A stretch of 21,768 bases of DNA from JANDLT01 sp041743485 (GTDB lineage Bacteria; Acidobacteriota; Blastocatellia; Pyrinomonadales; Pyrinomonadaceae). Below the pieces are notes generated by a model. The model did not search any database, was not told the DNA's origin, and saw only the letters and a program-made list of their open reading frames with translations. The DNA is taken from the NCBI GenBank assembly GCA_041743485.1, contig JBGTMR010000203.1, positions 1-21,768 of the forward strand, in the 5' to 3' direction. The position numbers and the translations under genes are program-made. Shown in pieces: positions 7,595 through 14,633 of this stretch. Each line of letters opens with the position of its first letter. The stretch's first letter is position 1.

Positions 7595-8197
7595 TTACTT
7601 ATTAACTTCCATCTTCGCGGCAATGCCGCGAATCATTTGCAGGTGCTGCTGAAGCGTCGGGAGAGTCTTCGCGGCAAAAGCTTTTACGTCCGCATCGGTG
7701 GCGTTCTGCGCGACCGCTCCGAACGCCGTCACGTCTTTCTGATGATCTTCGATCATCGCCTCGACATACCGGCGGTCAAACTCCGCACCTTTCAACTTCG
7801 ACAACTTTTCCATCGTCTGCTTGTGCGATGGGCTGACCTCCGGCGGCAACATGACCTTCTTCCCCTGAGCTACCTGCTTCAGTTCCTCTGCGGCTTTCGA
7901 GTGGTCATCAATCATCTGCTGCGCGAATCCTTTTACCTCTGCGCTTGCGGCTTGGTTGAGTGCCAAGCGTCCGAGTTCGACTTCCGCCATGCTGCCCATT
8001 GCCGCTTGATTCATAAAGTCGAGGTCACCGCCCGTCACCACTTTGTCGCCTTTGTCGCTCGGTGGTTTGGCGGTTTCGGCTCCCGGTGCGGAGTTGCCGT
8101 TGTTCGATGTGACGACGGTTTGGTTCGCACACGCCGACCAGACCACGCTACACAGTCCAACCGCTATCAGGAAAGCGATTGATTTTATTCGTCGCAT
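7595..8197 (-). CDS. DUF4142 family exported protein (ferritin-like helical fold)
   Basis: About 200 residues, member of DUF4142, a four-helix family of unknown function common in envelope or stress loci. It has an N-terminal export signal (about 1-22, RRIKSIAFLIAVGLCSVVWSAC); the cysteine suggests a lipoprotein but WSAC is not a canonical lipobox. A low-complexity linker follows, then the DUF4142 body: FMNQAAMGSMAEVELGRLAL, FAQQMIDDHSKAAEELKQVA, and YVEAMIEDHQKDVTAFGAVA with the family's repeated D-H pairs. The start at 8197 is preferred over 8203 because AAGGAG lies 8 nt upstream of it, but only 2 nt before the other. It sits between the RclC-like and DUF1360 genes on the same strand. Confidence 0.9.
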   Translation of the reverse strand: MRRIKSIAFLIAVGLCSVVWSACANQTVVTSNNGNSAPGAETAKPPSDKGDKVVTGGDLDFMNQAAMGSMAEVELGRLALNQAASAEVKGFAQQMIDDHSKAAEELKQVAQGKKVMLPPEVSPSHKQTMEKLSKLKGAEFDRRYVEAMIEDHQKDVTAFGAVAQNATDADVKAFAAKTLPTLQQHLQMIRGIAAKMEVNK

Positions 8198-8374
8198 AAT
8201 CATTTCTCCTTCTTTTTCAAAGTGCCTTTAACGCGGTCTGCCATCGGTTGAGATACTTCATACTTAGGACTTTCTCACTTTTCGTTTTTCTTCTCTTGAT
8301 TTGAGATTTCAAATTTAAGATTTCAAATTTGAGAAAGCCCTAATACTCTTTCGCCGTGACCGAAAGGGTTTTCA

Positions 8375-8893
8375 TCAAGTCTGTGTCGAAACCGCTTCTC
8401 CCCGATGTGACGCGCGCAGAGCTTCGCCCGCCGACCAGATTGCGATTGCGAGCAGTGCCAAGTCCTTCGCCAGAAATTGTCCCGGCATCGGTGACGGGAA
8501 CGGGAAACCGTAGCCCGGTTGCCACACGCCCGGCGTTGAAAACATGAAGGTCAGTGTGACTAAGAACAATAGAATTGCTCCCATACTTCCGACGGCTGAG
8601 ACTATCGGCGCGAACGGACGCATCGCAATCATCAATCCAATCGCAATCTCGCCGACGCCAAGCAGCATCGCAAATGTCCGCACGCTGAAAATACTGTACG
8701 CCCATGACAGGAGCGGACTGTTGGCGACGAGACCTTGAATCCCTTCGGCTTCGTAGGCGGTGAATTTAAGCGCACCAACCCAAAGCAGAATTATCACCAA
8801 CCCGTAACGCAGAAGGGTCAACCCGATACCTTCGAGCGTCCGTCCCCAGTTAGTTCCTTCTGTATATTCAATACGATTCATAGTGGTTGCCAT
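8375..8893 (-). CDS. rclC: RclC/YkgB-like inner-membrane protein (DUF417)
   Basis: A 172-residue membrane protein of the DUF417 (YkgB) family, to which E. coli RclC, needed for resistance to reactive chlorine species, belongs. Family blocks seen: IGLTLLRYGLVIILLWVGAL followed by KFTAYEAEGIQGLVANSPLL, then GVGEIAIGLMIAMRPF, LVTLTFMFSTPGVW, and FLAKDLALLAIAIW. Four hydrophobic segments are apparent. It is somewhat shorter than E. coli RclC (about 197 residues) because the loop after the first conserved block is shorter. The start at 8893 has GGAGG 7 nt upstream. It lies downstream of a NifU-like pseudogene and of the minus GGAATAAA promoter. Orthology to RclC is by family only; no rclA, rclB or rclR is seen. 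Confidence 0.88.
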   Translation of the reverse strand: MATTMNRIEYTEGTNWGRTLEGIGLTLLRYGLVIILLWVGALKFTAYEAEGIQGLVANSPLLSWAYSIFSVRTFAMLLGVGEIAIGLMIAMRPFAPIVSAVGSMGAILLFLVTLTFMFSTPGVWQPGYGFPFPSPMPGQFLAKDLALLAIAIWSAGEALRASHRGEAVSTQT

Positions 8894-9010
8894 TTTTAAT
8901 CCTCCATTCGCTGTATCCGGGCAGTGGAAGAACTTAGTCTGCTGCCGACGGATTGCTGTTGACGGACTGCGGCGAAAGATCGTCCTTGCGTTGCAGCCCG
9001 CCTGATTGAA

Positions 9011-9421
9011 TTAAGCCGAAGGTGCTGATTGCTCGATCAAGCCTTCAGCCTCAGATAGTTGTGACATCGGGAGTCGCATCGCAAATCGCTTCCCTGTTAT
9101 AGAGACTTCAAGCGTGGCGGCGGACGACGAACAGCCTTTGAATCTTGCTTGAAGATGAAGCCTCACCGCTCCTTTTGTCAACGGCGAACAGTTCAATATC
9201 ATCGCCGTGCGAATCAAGCAGCGGACGCAACCTTTCGAGAGTCAGCATGAGCCGTGCTTTGACTCAAACCGGACGAAGACCGTAAAGCAAAAGTCCCCCG
9301 ACTAAACTATCGCGGGCAAAAGTATCGAAGATGGCAGAGCCGGTTTCGCTCGCCTCCGACACAATCTCCATTATGCATTCCAGCTTCGCCCCGTGAAAGT
9401 CTGATAGATTCTTGCTTCAAC
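9011..9421 (-). pseudogene. NifU C-terminal-domain protein, degraded
   Basis: Remnant of a NifU-like iron-sulfur scaffold domain protein. Reading minus from about 9405: LSDFHGAKLECIMEIVSEAS, then FDTFARDSLVGGLLLYGLRP, a TGA stop at 9264-9266, then LERLRPLLDSHGDDIELFAV. A one-base excess in an A4 run (9173-9176) shifts the frame to GAVRLHLQARFKGCSSSAAT. A second local shift follows: EAICDATPDVTTI reads in another frame before the first frame resumes at EAEGLIEQ, ending at TAA 9011. The canonical C-x2-C has lost its first cysteine (FKGC). One nonsense codon, several frameshifts and a missing cluster ligand indicate a true pseudogene rather than one sequencing error. It is the first item behind the minus GGAATAAA promoter. 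Confidence 0.82.
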
Positions 9422-9452
9422 TTCGGGACGACGCTTGGCTTATCATGTTCAA

Positions 9453-9484
9453 CATTATATGCGGCTGGACGCTTGTTTTATTCC
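9453..9484 (-). promoter_or_regulatory. Candidate ECF-type promoter for leftward operon
   Basis: Minus strand: GGAATAAA (9484-9477), 16 nt, then ATATAATG (9460-9453), so TATA lies 17 nt after the first box. The same arrangement occurs at 10604-10635 and 17488-17457. Predicted start of transcription is near 9445, just ahead of the NifU-like relic and the RclC-like gene. Basis: sequence match among sites; not experimentally known. Confidence 0.65.
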
Positions 9485-9526
9485 CGCTCAACAGAACAAG
9501 CATCGGGTTTATCTCACTGTGAGGCG

Positions 9527-9558
9527 GGAATAAACCGCCCGGATTTCGTGATTAAGTT
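9527..9558 (+). promoter_or_regulatory. Weaker GGAATAAA promoter candidate facing aquaporin gene
   Basis: GGAATAAA at 9527-9534 within GGCGGGAATAAA, followed after 17 nt by TTAA (9552-9555) instead of TATA. It forms an inverted pair with the box at 9484-9477: TTTATTCCCGCTCA on the left answers TGAGGCGGGAATAAA on the right. A TATAGT at 9597-9602 could be a separate -10 element. The region from 9422 to 9711 holds no gene. Confidence 0.4.
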
Positions 9559-9711
9559 GTACCGAAAAGTGGTTATTGCCGGAAGAGATTGCGGGGTATA
9601 GTAACTGCATTTGCGTGCGTCGAAGGGGAAAGGCATATGCTGCGTGCCTTCATTCATTCATCATGATGACAACGGAGAGTCGGGCTAACTCAACACTCGC
9701 GGAAGAAGAAC

Positions 9712-10497
9712 ATGCTTGACAATCTGAAAAGTCATTGGCGCGAATACTTGATGGAAGGTGTCGGACTCGCCGGGTTCATCATCGGTGCGAGCCTACTGAC
9801 CACGCTCCTTGAGCATCCCGATCTGTTTGTGATGGAGAGTGTGTTGGGCTATCACCCGCTGCTGCGCCGCGTGCCGCTCGGATTGGTGATGGGGGCTTAC
9901 GTCGCGGGAGTTGTTTATCTCTTTGGCGAACGTTCGGGAGCGCATATCAATCCGGCGGTGACGTGTGCGTTCTTGCGTCTCGGCAAAATCGCAAAACTCG
10001 ACGCCGCGCTCTACATCCTCGCGCAGTTCGGTGGAGCGACACTCGCCGCTCTGCTGATGAGCGTCGTGCTTGGCGAACTCTACGCGCATCCGTCCATTCA
10101 TTACGTGACGACCGTTTCCGATAACACGGCGAGAGGCGTCGAGAAAGCATTCATCGCCGAGTTCATCATCTCGTTTGTTTTGATGTTCGTGGTGTTGATT
10201 GTCATTAGCTCGAAGCATCTGGAAAAGTTCGCCGCCATCGTGACCGGCGTTCTGTTGACAATCTACCTCATCGTGGAAACGCCGTATTCGGGTATGAGCC
10301 TCAACCCCGCGCGAAGTTTCGGGTCGGCTTTCGCCGCCGGAGAGTGGCGAGACTTATGGATATACTTCACCGCTCCCGTCTTAGCGATGCTCTCGGCGAC
10401 CGAACTTTTCAGAGTCCTTAAACGGCTCTGGCTTCATCAAGCCGCGTGGTTCAAAGAGCTTCCAAGCTACCCCGTCGAAGAGGCGGCTTCAACCTAA
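9712..10497 (+). CDS. Aquaporin-family (MIP) channel
   Basis: A 261-residue channel of the major intrinsic protein family with both pore motifs, NPA at 80-82 (SGAHINPAVTCAFLRLG) and NPA at 198-200 followed by the conserved arginine R201 (GMSLNPARSFGSAFA). About six membrane segments are visible (17-33, 53-71, 97-122, 147-167, 174-190, 214-234). Counting back from the second NPA, the position that is histidine in water-selective AqpZ appears to be L186, so substrate preference (water, or small solutes such as glycerol or peroxide) should not be assumed. The ATG at 9712 follows GGAAGAAG. It diverges from the RclC-like operon and shares the upstream region with its promoter. Confidence 0.92.
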   Translation: MLDNLKSHWREYLMEGVGLAGFIIGASLLTTLLEHPDLFVMESVLGYHPLLRRVPLGLVMGAYVAGVVYLFGERSGAHINPAVTCAFLRLGKIAKLDAALYILAQFGGATLAALLMSVVLGELYAHPSIHYVTTVSDNTARGVEKAFIAEFIISFVLMFVVLIVISSKHLEKFAAIVTGVLLTIYLIVETPYSGMSLNPARSFGSAFAAGEWRDLWIYFTAPVLAMLSATELFRVLKRLWLHQAAWFKELPSYPVEEAAST

Positions 10498-10603
10498 TCA
10501 ACCGCACAGAAGGCGAAGCCCTCAAACTCTCCCATTCCCTAAAATCGGCGAAGCCAAGAAACGGCGAATCGCGGTTTCGACAAAAGCTATAATCATCGCG
10601 GCG

Positions 10604-10635
10604 GGAATAAAACACCGCTGGCGCGGGCTATATCT
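10604..10635 (+). promoter_or_regulatory. Candidate ECF-type promoter for thioredoxin-like gene
   Basis: GGAATAAA (10604-10611), 16 nt, then CTATATCT (10628-10635). Both boxes, their spacing and the GCGGG just before the second box closely match the site in front of the DUF4331 operon (17488-17457). The predicted transcript would start near 10642, giving a leader of about 80 nt before the ATG at 10721. Confidence 0.68.
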
Positions 10636-10720
10636 TATGTTGAATCACTTTCTGAGCCGTGCGAGCATCCAATGAACTACGAATGACAAAGTTACAATCA
10701 AACACACTGTAAGGAGATTT

Positions 10721-11359
10721 ATGAACCGACAAACTTTCAAGCTTGCCGCCATTGTATTTACCATCGCCAGCCTCAGCATTATCACGTTCGGCTGGTCGGC
10801 TTGGGCAAGCATCCAGCAGAGCGCGAAGCAGGGAGACGCCAAACAAGTCGCGCCACGGCAGACGAACGAAGCGGCGTCATCGAACCAACCCGACACGCGC
10901 CGCGACGTGTTCGTCACGGCGCGGCGTGCGCCGCAAGCCGCCGAGATTGGCAGCGGGACTTGGCTTAACTCCGAACCGCTCAACCTTGAATCATTGCGCG
11001 GGCGCGTCGTGCTTGTGGATTTCTGGACGTTCGGTTGTTACAACTGCCGCAATACGCTGCCGACGTTAAAACGTCTCAACGCTAAATACAGTGACAAGGG
11101 GCTGACCATTGTCGGCGTTCACGCCCCCGAATCCGATTATGAGAAGAACACGGAAAACGTGCGCCGCGAAGTGCAAAAGTTGGGGATAAAGTATCCGGTC
11201 GTCACCGATAATGACTATCAAACGTGGCGGGCTTACAGCATTCAGGCGTGGCCGACCGTCGTCATACTCGACAAACAGGGGCGCATACGCTTTACGCATA
11301 TCGGCGAAGGCTACTACGAGCAGCAGGAGCAGATAATTCAAAAACTGCTCACCGAATAA
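10721..11359 (+). CDS. Membrane-anchored thioredoxin-like (TlpA/redoxin) protein
   Basis: A 212-residue thiol-disulfide exchange protein. Residues 1-30 form a hydrophobic signal anchor (LAAIVFTIASLSIITFGWSA), followed by a polar linker (31-75). The thioredoxin fold carries the redox motif CYNC at 106-109 within VVLVDFWTFGCYNCRNTLPT and a cis-proline in QAWPTVVILD. The W-T-x-x-C-x-N-C arrangement is typical of periplasmic redoxins. The strand-helix insert ESDYEKNTENVRREVQKLGI fits the TlpA-like subgroup. The AAGGAG box lies 5 nt before the ATG. It acts outside the cytoplasmic membrane, likely in cysteine reduction or repair; partner unknown. It has its own GGAATAAA promoter. Confidence 0.9.
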   Translation: MNRQTFKLAAIVFTIASLSIITFGWSAWASIQQSAKQGDAKQVAPRQTNEAASSNQPDTRRDVFVTARRAPQAAEIGSGTWLNSEPLNLESLRGRVVLVDFWTFGCYNCRNTLPTLKRLNAKYSDKGLTIVGVHAPESDYEKNTENVRREVQKLGIKYPVVTDNDYQTWRAYSIQAWPTVVILDKQGRIRFTHIGEGYYEQQEQIIQKLLTE

Positions 11360-11449
11360 CTCACCACGGCACAGGTGAGTAAGACCTCTTGGTGAGAGAT
11401 AGCTGTGGATTTGAAAGGTGGGGTACTCTGAACTCCAAAAGGTAACCCC

Positions 11450-12421
11450 ATGTCAGAAACAATCACGGTCGGCATCGTGCAGGCGCGTCCCGTTTTCATG
11501 AATCTCGACGCGAGCATAGCCCGTACTGAAGATTTAATTGAACAGGCAGCCTGTAAGGGAGCGAAGCTGCTCGTCTTCGGAGAGACGTGGCTACCCGGCT
11601 ACCCGGCGTGGCTCGATCACTCGCCGCACGCGATGCTTTGGAATCACGAGCCGACGAAAGAAGTCTTCGCGCGTCTGCGCCGCAATAGCGTCGTCGTGCC
11701 GGGTAAAGAAACATGGAGGCTCGGCGAGGTCGCACGTCAGTTCGGCATAGTGCTGGTCATCGGTGTTAATGAGCGGGTCGAAGAGGGCGCGGGCAACGGC
11801 ACGCTCTACAACAGCCTACTCACCTTCGGGGCGGATGGGTCGCTGCTCAATCATCACCGAAAGCTCATTCCGACCTACACCGAGCGGCTCGTGTGGGGGC
11901 AGGGCGACGGAGCCGGACTCGAAGCTGTGACGACCGCCAACGGGCGCGTCGGCGGTCTCGTTTGTTGGGAACACTGGATGCCGATGGCGCGGCAGGCGAT
12001 GCACACTTCGGGCGAGGATATACATGTCGCCGTCTTCCCGACCGTCCACGAGATGCATCAGGTTGCGAGTCGGCACTACGCCTTTGAGGGCAGATGTTTC
12101 GTGCTAGCGGCAGGTCTCATAATGCAGACGGGAGATTTGCCCGCTCAACTCATGACGGCTGAACTTGCCGCGAAACCTGAAACGCTGTTGCTGCGCGGCG
12201 GAAGCTGTATCATCGCACCGGACGGGAGTTATGTCGTCGAACCCGTCTTCGACGAAGAGACAATCATCACCGCCGAAATCAATCTCGCCCTGATAGATAA
12301 AGAGAAGATGACGCTTGATGTCACGGGACATTACTTTCGCCCCGATGTCTTCGACTTCAAATTGAATCGCGGAACACGCGAGAGCCGTCCGAACTGCAAA
12401 ACCACTTCGGGAAAAGACTAG
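11450..12421 (+). CDS. Nitrilase / carbon-nitrogen hydrolase
   Basis: A 323-residue cytoplasmic enzyme of the nitrilase branch, hydrolysing a nitrile to a carboxylic acid and ammonia. The catalytic Glu-Lys-Cys set is complete: E45 (LLVFGETWLPGYPAW), K138 (NHHRKLIPTYTERLVWGQGD) and C172 (GGLVCWEHWMPMARQAM). The length, the LPGYPAW segment and the VCWEHWMP context match true nitrilases better than amidases or cyanide hydratases. The actual substrate is unknown. The ATG at 11450 follows AAAAGGTAACCCC. A small stem ACTCACC/GGTGAGT at 11359-11380 separates it from the upstream gene without a T-run. Its TAG stop lies inside the arm of a large palindromic element. Confidence 0.93.
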   Translation: MSETITVGIVQARPVFMNLDASIARTEDLIEQAACKGAKLLVFGETWLPGYPAWLDHSPHAMLWNHEPTKEVFARLRRNSVVVPGKETWRLGEVARQFGIVLVIGVNERVEEGAGNGTLYNSLLTFGADGSLLNHHRKLIPTYTERLVWGQGDGAGLEAVTTANGRVGGLVCWEHWMPMARQAMHTSGEDIHVAVFPTVHEMHQVASRHYAFEGRCFVLAAGLIMQTGDLPAQLMTAELAAKPETLLLRGGSCIIAPDGSYVVEPVFDEETIITAEINLALIDKEKMTLDVTGHYFRPDVFDFKLNRGTRESRPNCKTTSGKD

Positions 12422-12905
12422 GTTCTCTTGGCATTTTGCTTTTCAGTTGCCACTAGCTTTAGCTAGTGGACAACATTGCCAACAAATAAGCGGCTTTAGC
12501 CGAATTCTGTTTTAGAAATTTACTTTTGGCTTGAGCCTAATTGCGCTAAAGCAAAAAGGATGATTGATGTTTATCAGGTTGGGCTAAAGCCCTGATGTCT
12601 GGACACTTTTCATGTCCCGTAGGGACATCACGATAATAGCCCGGCGATTTATCGCTGGGACAACTCAGTAAAGAGTTTCCAGTCCCGTCAGGGACGGCTG
12701 AACTCCGCTTTACGACCATGTTCAGTCGTCCCTGACGGGACTGGAAACTGTTTCACATCTAATCCCAGCGATAAATCGCTGGGCTATTTTCAATCGTCCC
12801 TGTCGGGACGGAAAGTCCAGACATCAGGCTAAAGCCCTTATCTTTTACTCAACTCAACCACTAGCTGAAGCTAGTGGCAATTTATCAAATGTCAACAGAA
12901 CCTAG
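12418..12905. repeat. Composite nested palindromic element, about 490 bp
   Basis: A gene-free, multi-layer inverted repeat directly behind the nitrilase. Outer arms (12418-12436, CTAGGTTCTCTTGGCATTT) pair with 12887-12905 with two mismatches, and the left arm contains the nitrilase stop codon. Next are CCACTAGCTTTAGCTAGTGG (12450-12469) and CCACTAGCTGAAGCTAGTGG (12858-12877). Then come GGCTTTAGCC and GGGCTAAAGCCC motifs, and the inner palindrome at 12594-12825. The layering matches the shorter element at 3975-4159. No ORF of note lies in it. It may act as a bidirectional terminator between convergent operons or be a non-autonomous mobile repeat. Confidence 0.85.
12594..12825. repeat. Inner long palindrome, copy 1 of dispersed repeat
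   Basis: A 232-bp imperfect palindrome bounded by GATGTCTGGAC (12594-12604) and GTCCAGACATC (12815-12825). The central stem has 29-bp arms (12675-12703 and 12720-12748, one mismatch) around a 16-nt loop. Further out are CCAGCGATAAATCGCTGG-type boxes, and on each flank a GTCCC...GGGAC box; each box is self-complementary. The right half (about 12690-12835) recurs as a near-identical reverse complement at 21627-21768. Confidence 0.88.
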
Positions 12906-12926
12906 ATTCTCTTGACATAAGCGATC

Positions 12927-13012
12927 AAGCGAAAGATTCAGCCACGAACAAGAACACGAAACTCTTTATTCGTGTTCTTGTTCGTGCTGATTCGTGGCTA
13001 AATCTTTCGCTT
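12927..13012. repeat. Long inverted repeat with asymmetric insert
   Basis: The left arm starts AAGCGAAAGATTCAGCCACG (12927) and the right arm ends with its complement, at 13012. The inner parts AACAAGAACACGAA / TTCGTGTTCTTGTT also pair; the right arm carries about 10 extra bases (GTGCTGATTC region). It is unrelated in sequence to the CTAGC/GTCCC palindromes beside it. It lies in the 735-bp gene-free gap (12422-13157) between convergent genes. Confidence 0.8.
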
Positions 13013-13060
13013 AACCGTTAACACAACCTAATGTCTGACAGCGAGAAAGCCAACTAAAAT

Positions 13061-13120
13061 GGGTGAGCGCGAACTCCTTTGTCACCGCATTTCTCCCACA
13101 AAGAAAGTTTGCGCTCACCC
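13061..13120. terminator. Inverted repeat, probable terminator of DUF4331 operon
   Basis: GGGTGAGCGC (13061-13070) pairs with GCGCTCACCC (13111-13120); the stem is extended by the imperfect pair GAACTCCTTTGT / ACAAAGAAAGTT around a 15-nt loop. It lies 37 bp beyond the DUF4331 stop (minus). On the minus strand an A/T-rich stretch (ATTTTAGTTGG) follows the stem, consistent with a rho-independent terminator though not a perfect T-run. Confidence 0.55.
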
Positions 13121-13157
13121 TTCAAATCGCTTTACATCATAAGCCGGAACAGGTTGG

Positions 13158-14582
13158 TTACAAGCGTATCCTCGTATCTATGCTATTAACGCCGTTCGGA
13201 TTTGGCAGGATTTGCGGGGCGACGAACGGGAACGTATCGCCGAACACGAATTCGTTGCGGTCAACGAAGTCGCCGAGCGTTTGGTTGTTGTTGATAAGCG
13301 TGAAGGTCGCATCCGCAACATCGTCTTGCAGACGACGCCCGCCCATATTCGCGGGACCTCCATTGGTGTTATTGCCGCCGCCCCCTCCGGTGTTAGGAAC
13401 CGCGAGATTGAGCCGCAGGATGTCGCCTCTTTCCTGAATCATACGCAGGAGCAGGGCGATGTTCGTGTCGTTAGTTCCGAAATTACGCAGCGATTGAATA
13501 AGGTCTGCCCTGAACCTACCGCGCGCATCATCCTGCGTCGTCGCGCCGTTGTATTCATCTTTGCGCGACGGCGGAATAAGCCCGTTGTTGACGAGCGGAA
13601 CGCCTTCACGGTCAACCGTCACAAAGCGTCCGAGACCGACGACCTGACCGCTCTCGGTGACGATTTGTTGACGCTGACGTTGCGTCACGCCGTTTAAGCC
13701 GAGTTCGTTCCCCGTCCCGCGCAACATCGAAGCCGGAACACTGACGGCGATAAGCAAGGTACTAAAGCCCGAATAAGTGTCGCGCCCCGCCCCTTGATTC
13801 ACACCTTGATTGGAACTCTGCTCTTGTGCCGCCATTTGATTATCGGCGTTCGGGTTTGAGCCGTCGGCGGCACCAAAACCGGCGCGATTCGAGAAAACAT
13901 TACGGTCGGGATTGCCCGGATTGCGAGCCGATGAAAGAACGAAGCGATTGGCGGCGGTGTTGTCGAGGAAGAACGGATCATCCGTCGTCCCGGCGAAGAA
14001 CTGCACTCGCTCTCGATTATTGAGGCTGAAGTCCGTCACGACGAAACTCGGCGGCGTGGTATCCGAAACGTCGCGCCCTTGAATCGTCAGTGTCACCGGA
14101 GCGGAGAAACTGGGTCGGCGTCCGTTGTTTCCCCCACCGCTGCGTCCGAAGCTGCGTCCTTTAATTTCGGGAAGCGTGATGGTCGCAAATTGCGGTGTTT
14201 CGCGCCCGACGCCGCGCGTGAAGGTGACATCCACAAATGTATCCGGTGCCGCGTCGCCGGTATTTTCAATCTCGAAACGATACCGTAAGTTATGGTCGAA
14301 GATGGCTTGACCGATGGCTTCCGACGAAATAATGAACGGGTTGATGGTCATAATCATCACTACGTTCGGATTGTCCGCCGGGTTGGTGTTTTGTGAATCC
14401 GGGTCGGTCGGATCAAGGAAGAAGTACATATCGTTGATGTCCGAAGCGTGGTCGTGGGCTAATTGTGGTCCATCAATGTGGTCGGAGGCAGTGACACGCG
14501 CGGGCGGCGTCAACTGAATCATGAGTGCTGCCGCAAGGACGAAGGCAATCATAAGAATGGTTTTGGTTTTTGAACGGAACAT
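13158..14582 (-). CDS. DUF4331 family exported protein (paralogue 2)
   Basis: A 474-residue secreted protein of the DUF4331 family, function unknown. The signal peptide covers about 1-32 (ILMIAFVLAAALMIQLTPPA, cleavage likely after VTA), followed directly by the family signature SDHIDGPQLAHDHASDINDM with YFFLDP. Other shared blocks with the second copy in this operon: YRFEIENTGDAAPDTFVDV, FFAGTTDDPFFLD, REGVPLVNNGLIPPSRKDEY and MGGRRLQDDVADATFTLINN. It differs by a longer middle, a Gln/Asn-rich insert (about 244-262) and a glycine-rich stretch (GGGGGNNTNGG). The ATG at 14582 has AAGGAG 6 nt upstream. It is the last gene of the DUF4331-TPR-DUF4331 unit, 51 bp after the TPR gene. Confidence 0.92.
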   Translation of the reverse strand: MFRSKTKTILMIAFVLAAALMIQLTPPARVTASDHIDGPQLAHDHASDINDMYFFLDPTDPDSQNTNPADNPNVVMIMTINPFIISSEAIGQAIFDHNLRYRFEIENTGDAAPDTFVDVTFTRGVGRETPQFATITLPEIKGRSFGRSGGGNNGRRPSFSAPVTLTIQGRDVSDTTPPSFVVTDFSLNNRERVQFFAGTTDDPFFLDNTAANRFVLSSARNPGNPDRNVFSNRAGFGAADGSNPNADNQMAAQEQSSNQGVNQGAGRDTYSGFSTLLIAVSVPASMLRGTGNELGLNGVTQRQRQQIVTESGQVVGLGRFVTVDREGVPLVNNGLIPPSRKDEYNGATTQDDARGRFRADLIQSLRNFGTNDTNIALLLRMIQERGDILRLNLAVPNTGGGGGNNTNGGPANMGGRRLQDDVADATFTLINNNQTLGDFVDRNEFVFGDTFPFVAPQILPNPNGVNSIDTRIRL

Positions 14583-14633
14583 TGTTTTCTCCTTAACTTT
14601 AGTAGTTGCCGGGTTGAGGTTGTGCCGTTCGAC

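Noticed and set aside
8304..8330. Tandem AGATTTCAAATTT pair between DUF4142 and RclC-like genes
   Set aside because: A simple AT-rich 14-nt repeat with no evident role; may be chance in a low-complexity stretch.
11359..11380. Intrinsic terminator after the thioredoxin-like gene
   Set aside because: ACTCACC/GGTGAGT stem is short and lacks a T-run, so I do not call it a terminator.
12418..12905. Integron attC sites or IS element
   Set aside because: No integrase or transposase gene, no GTTRRRY core sites seen, and no flanking target duplication that I can define.
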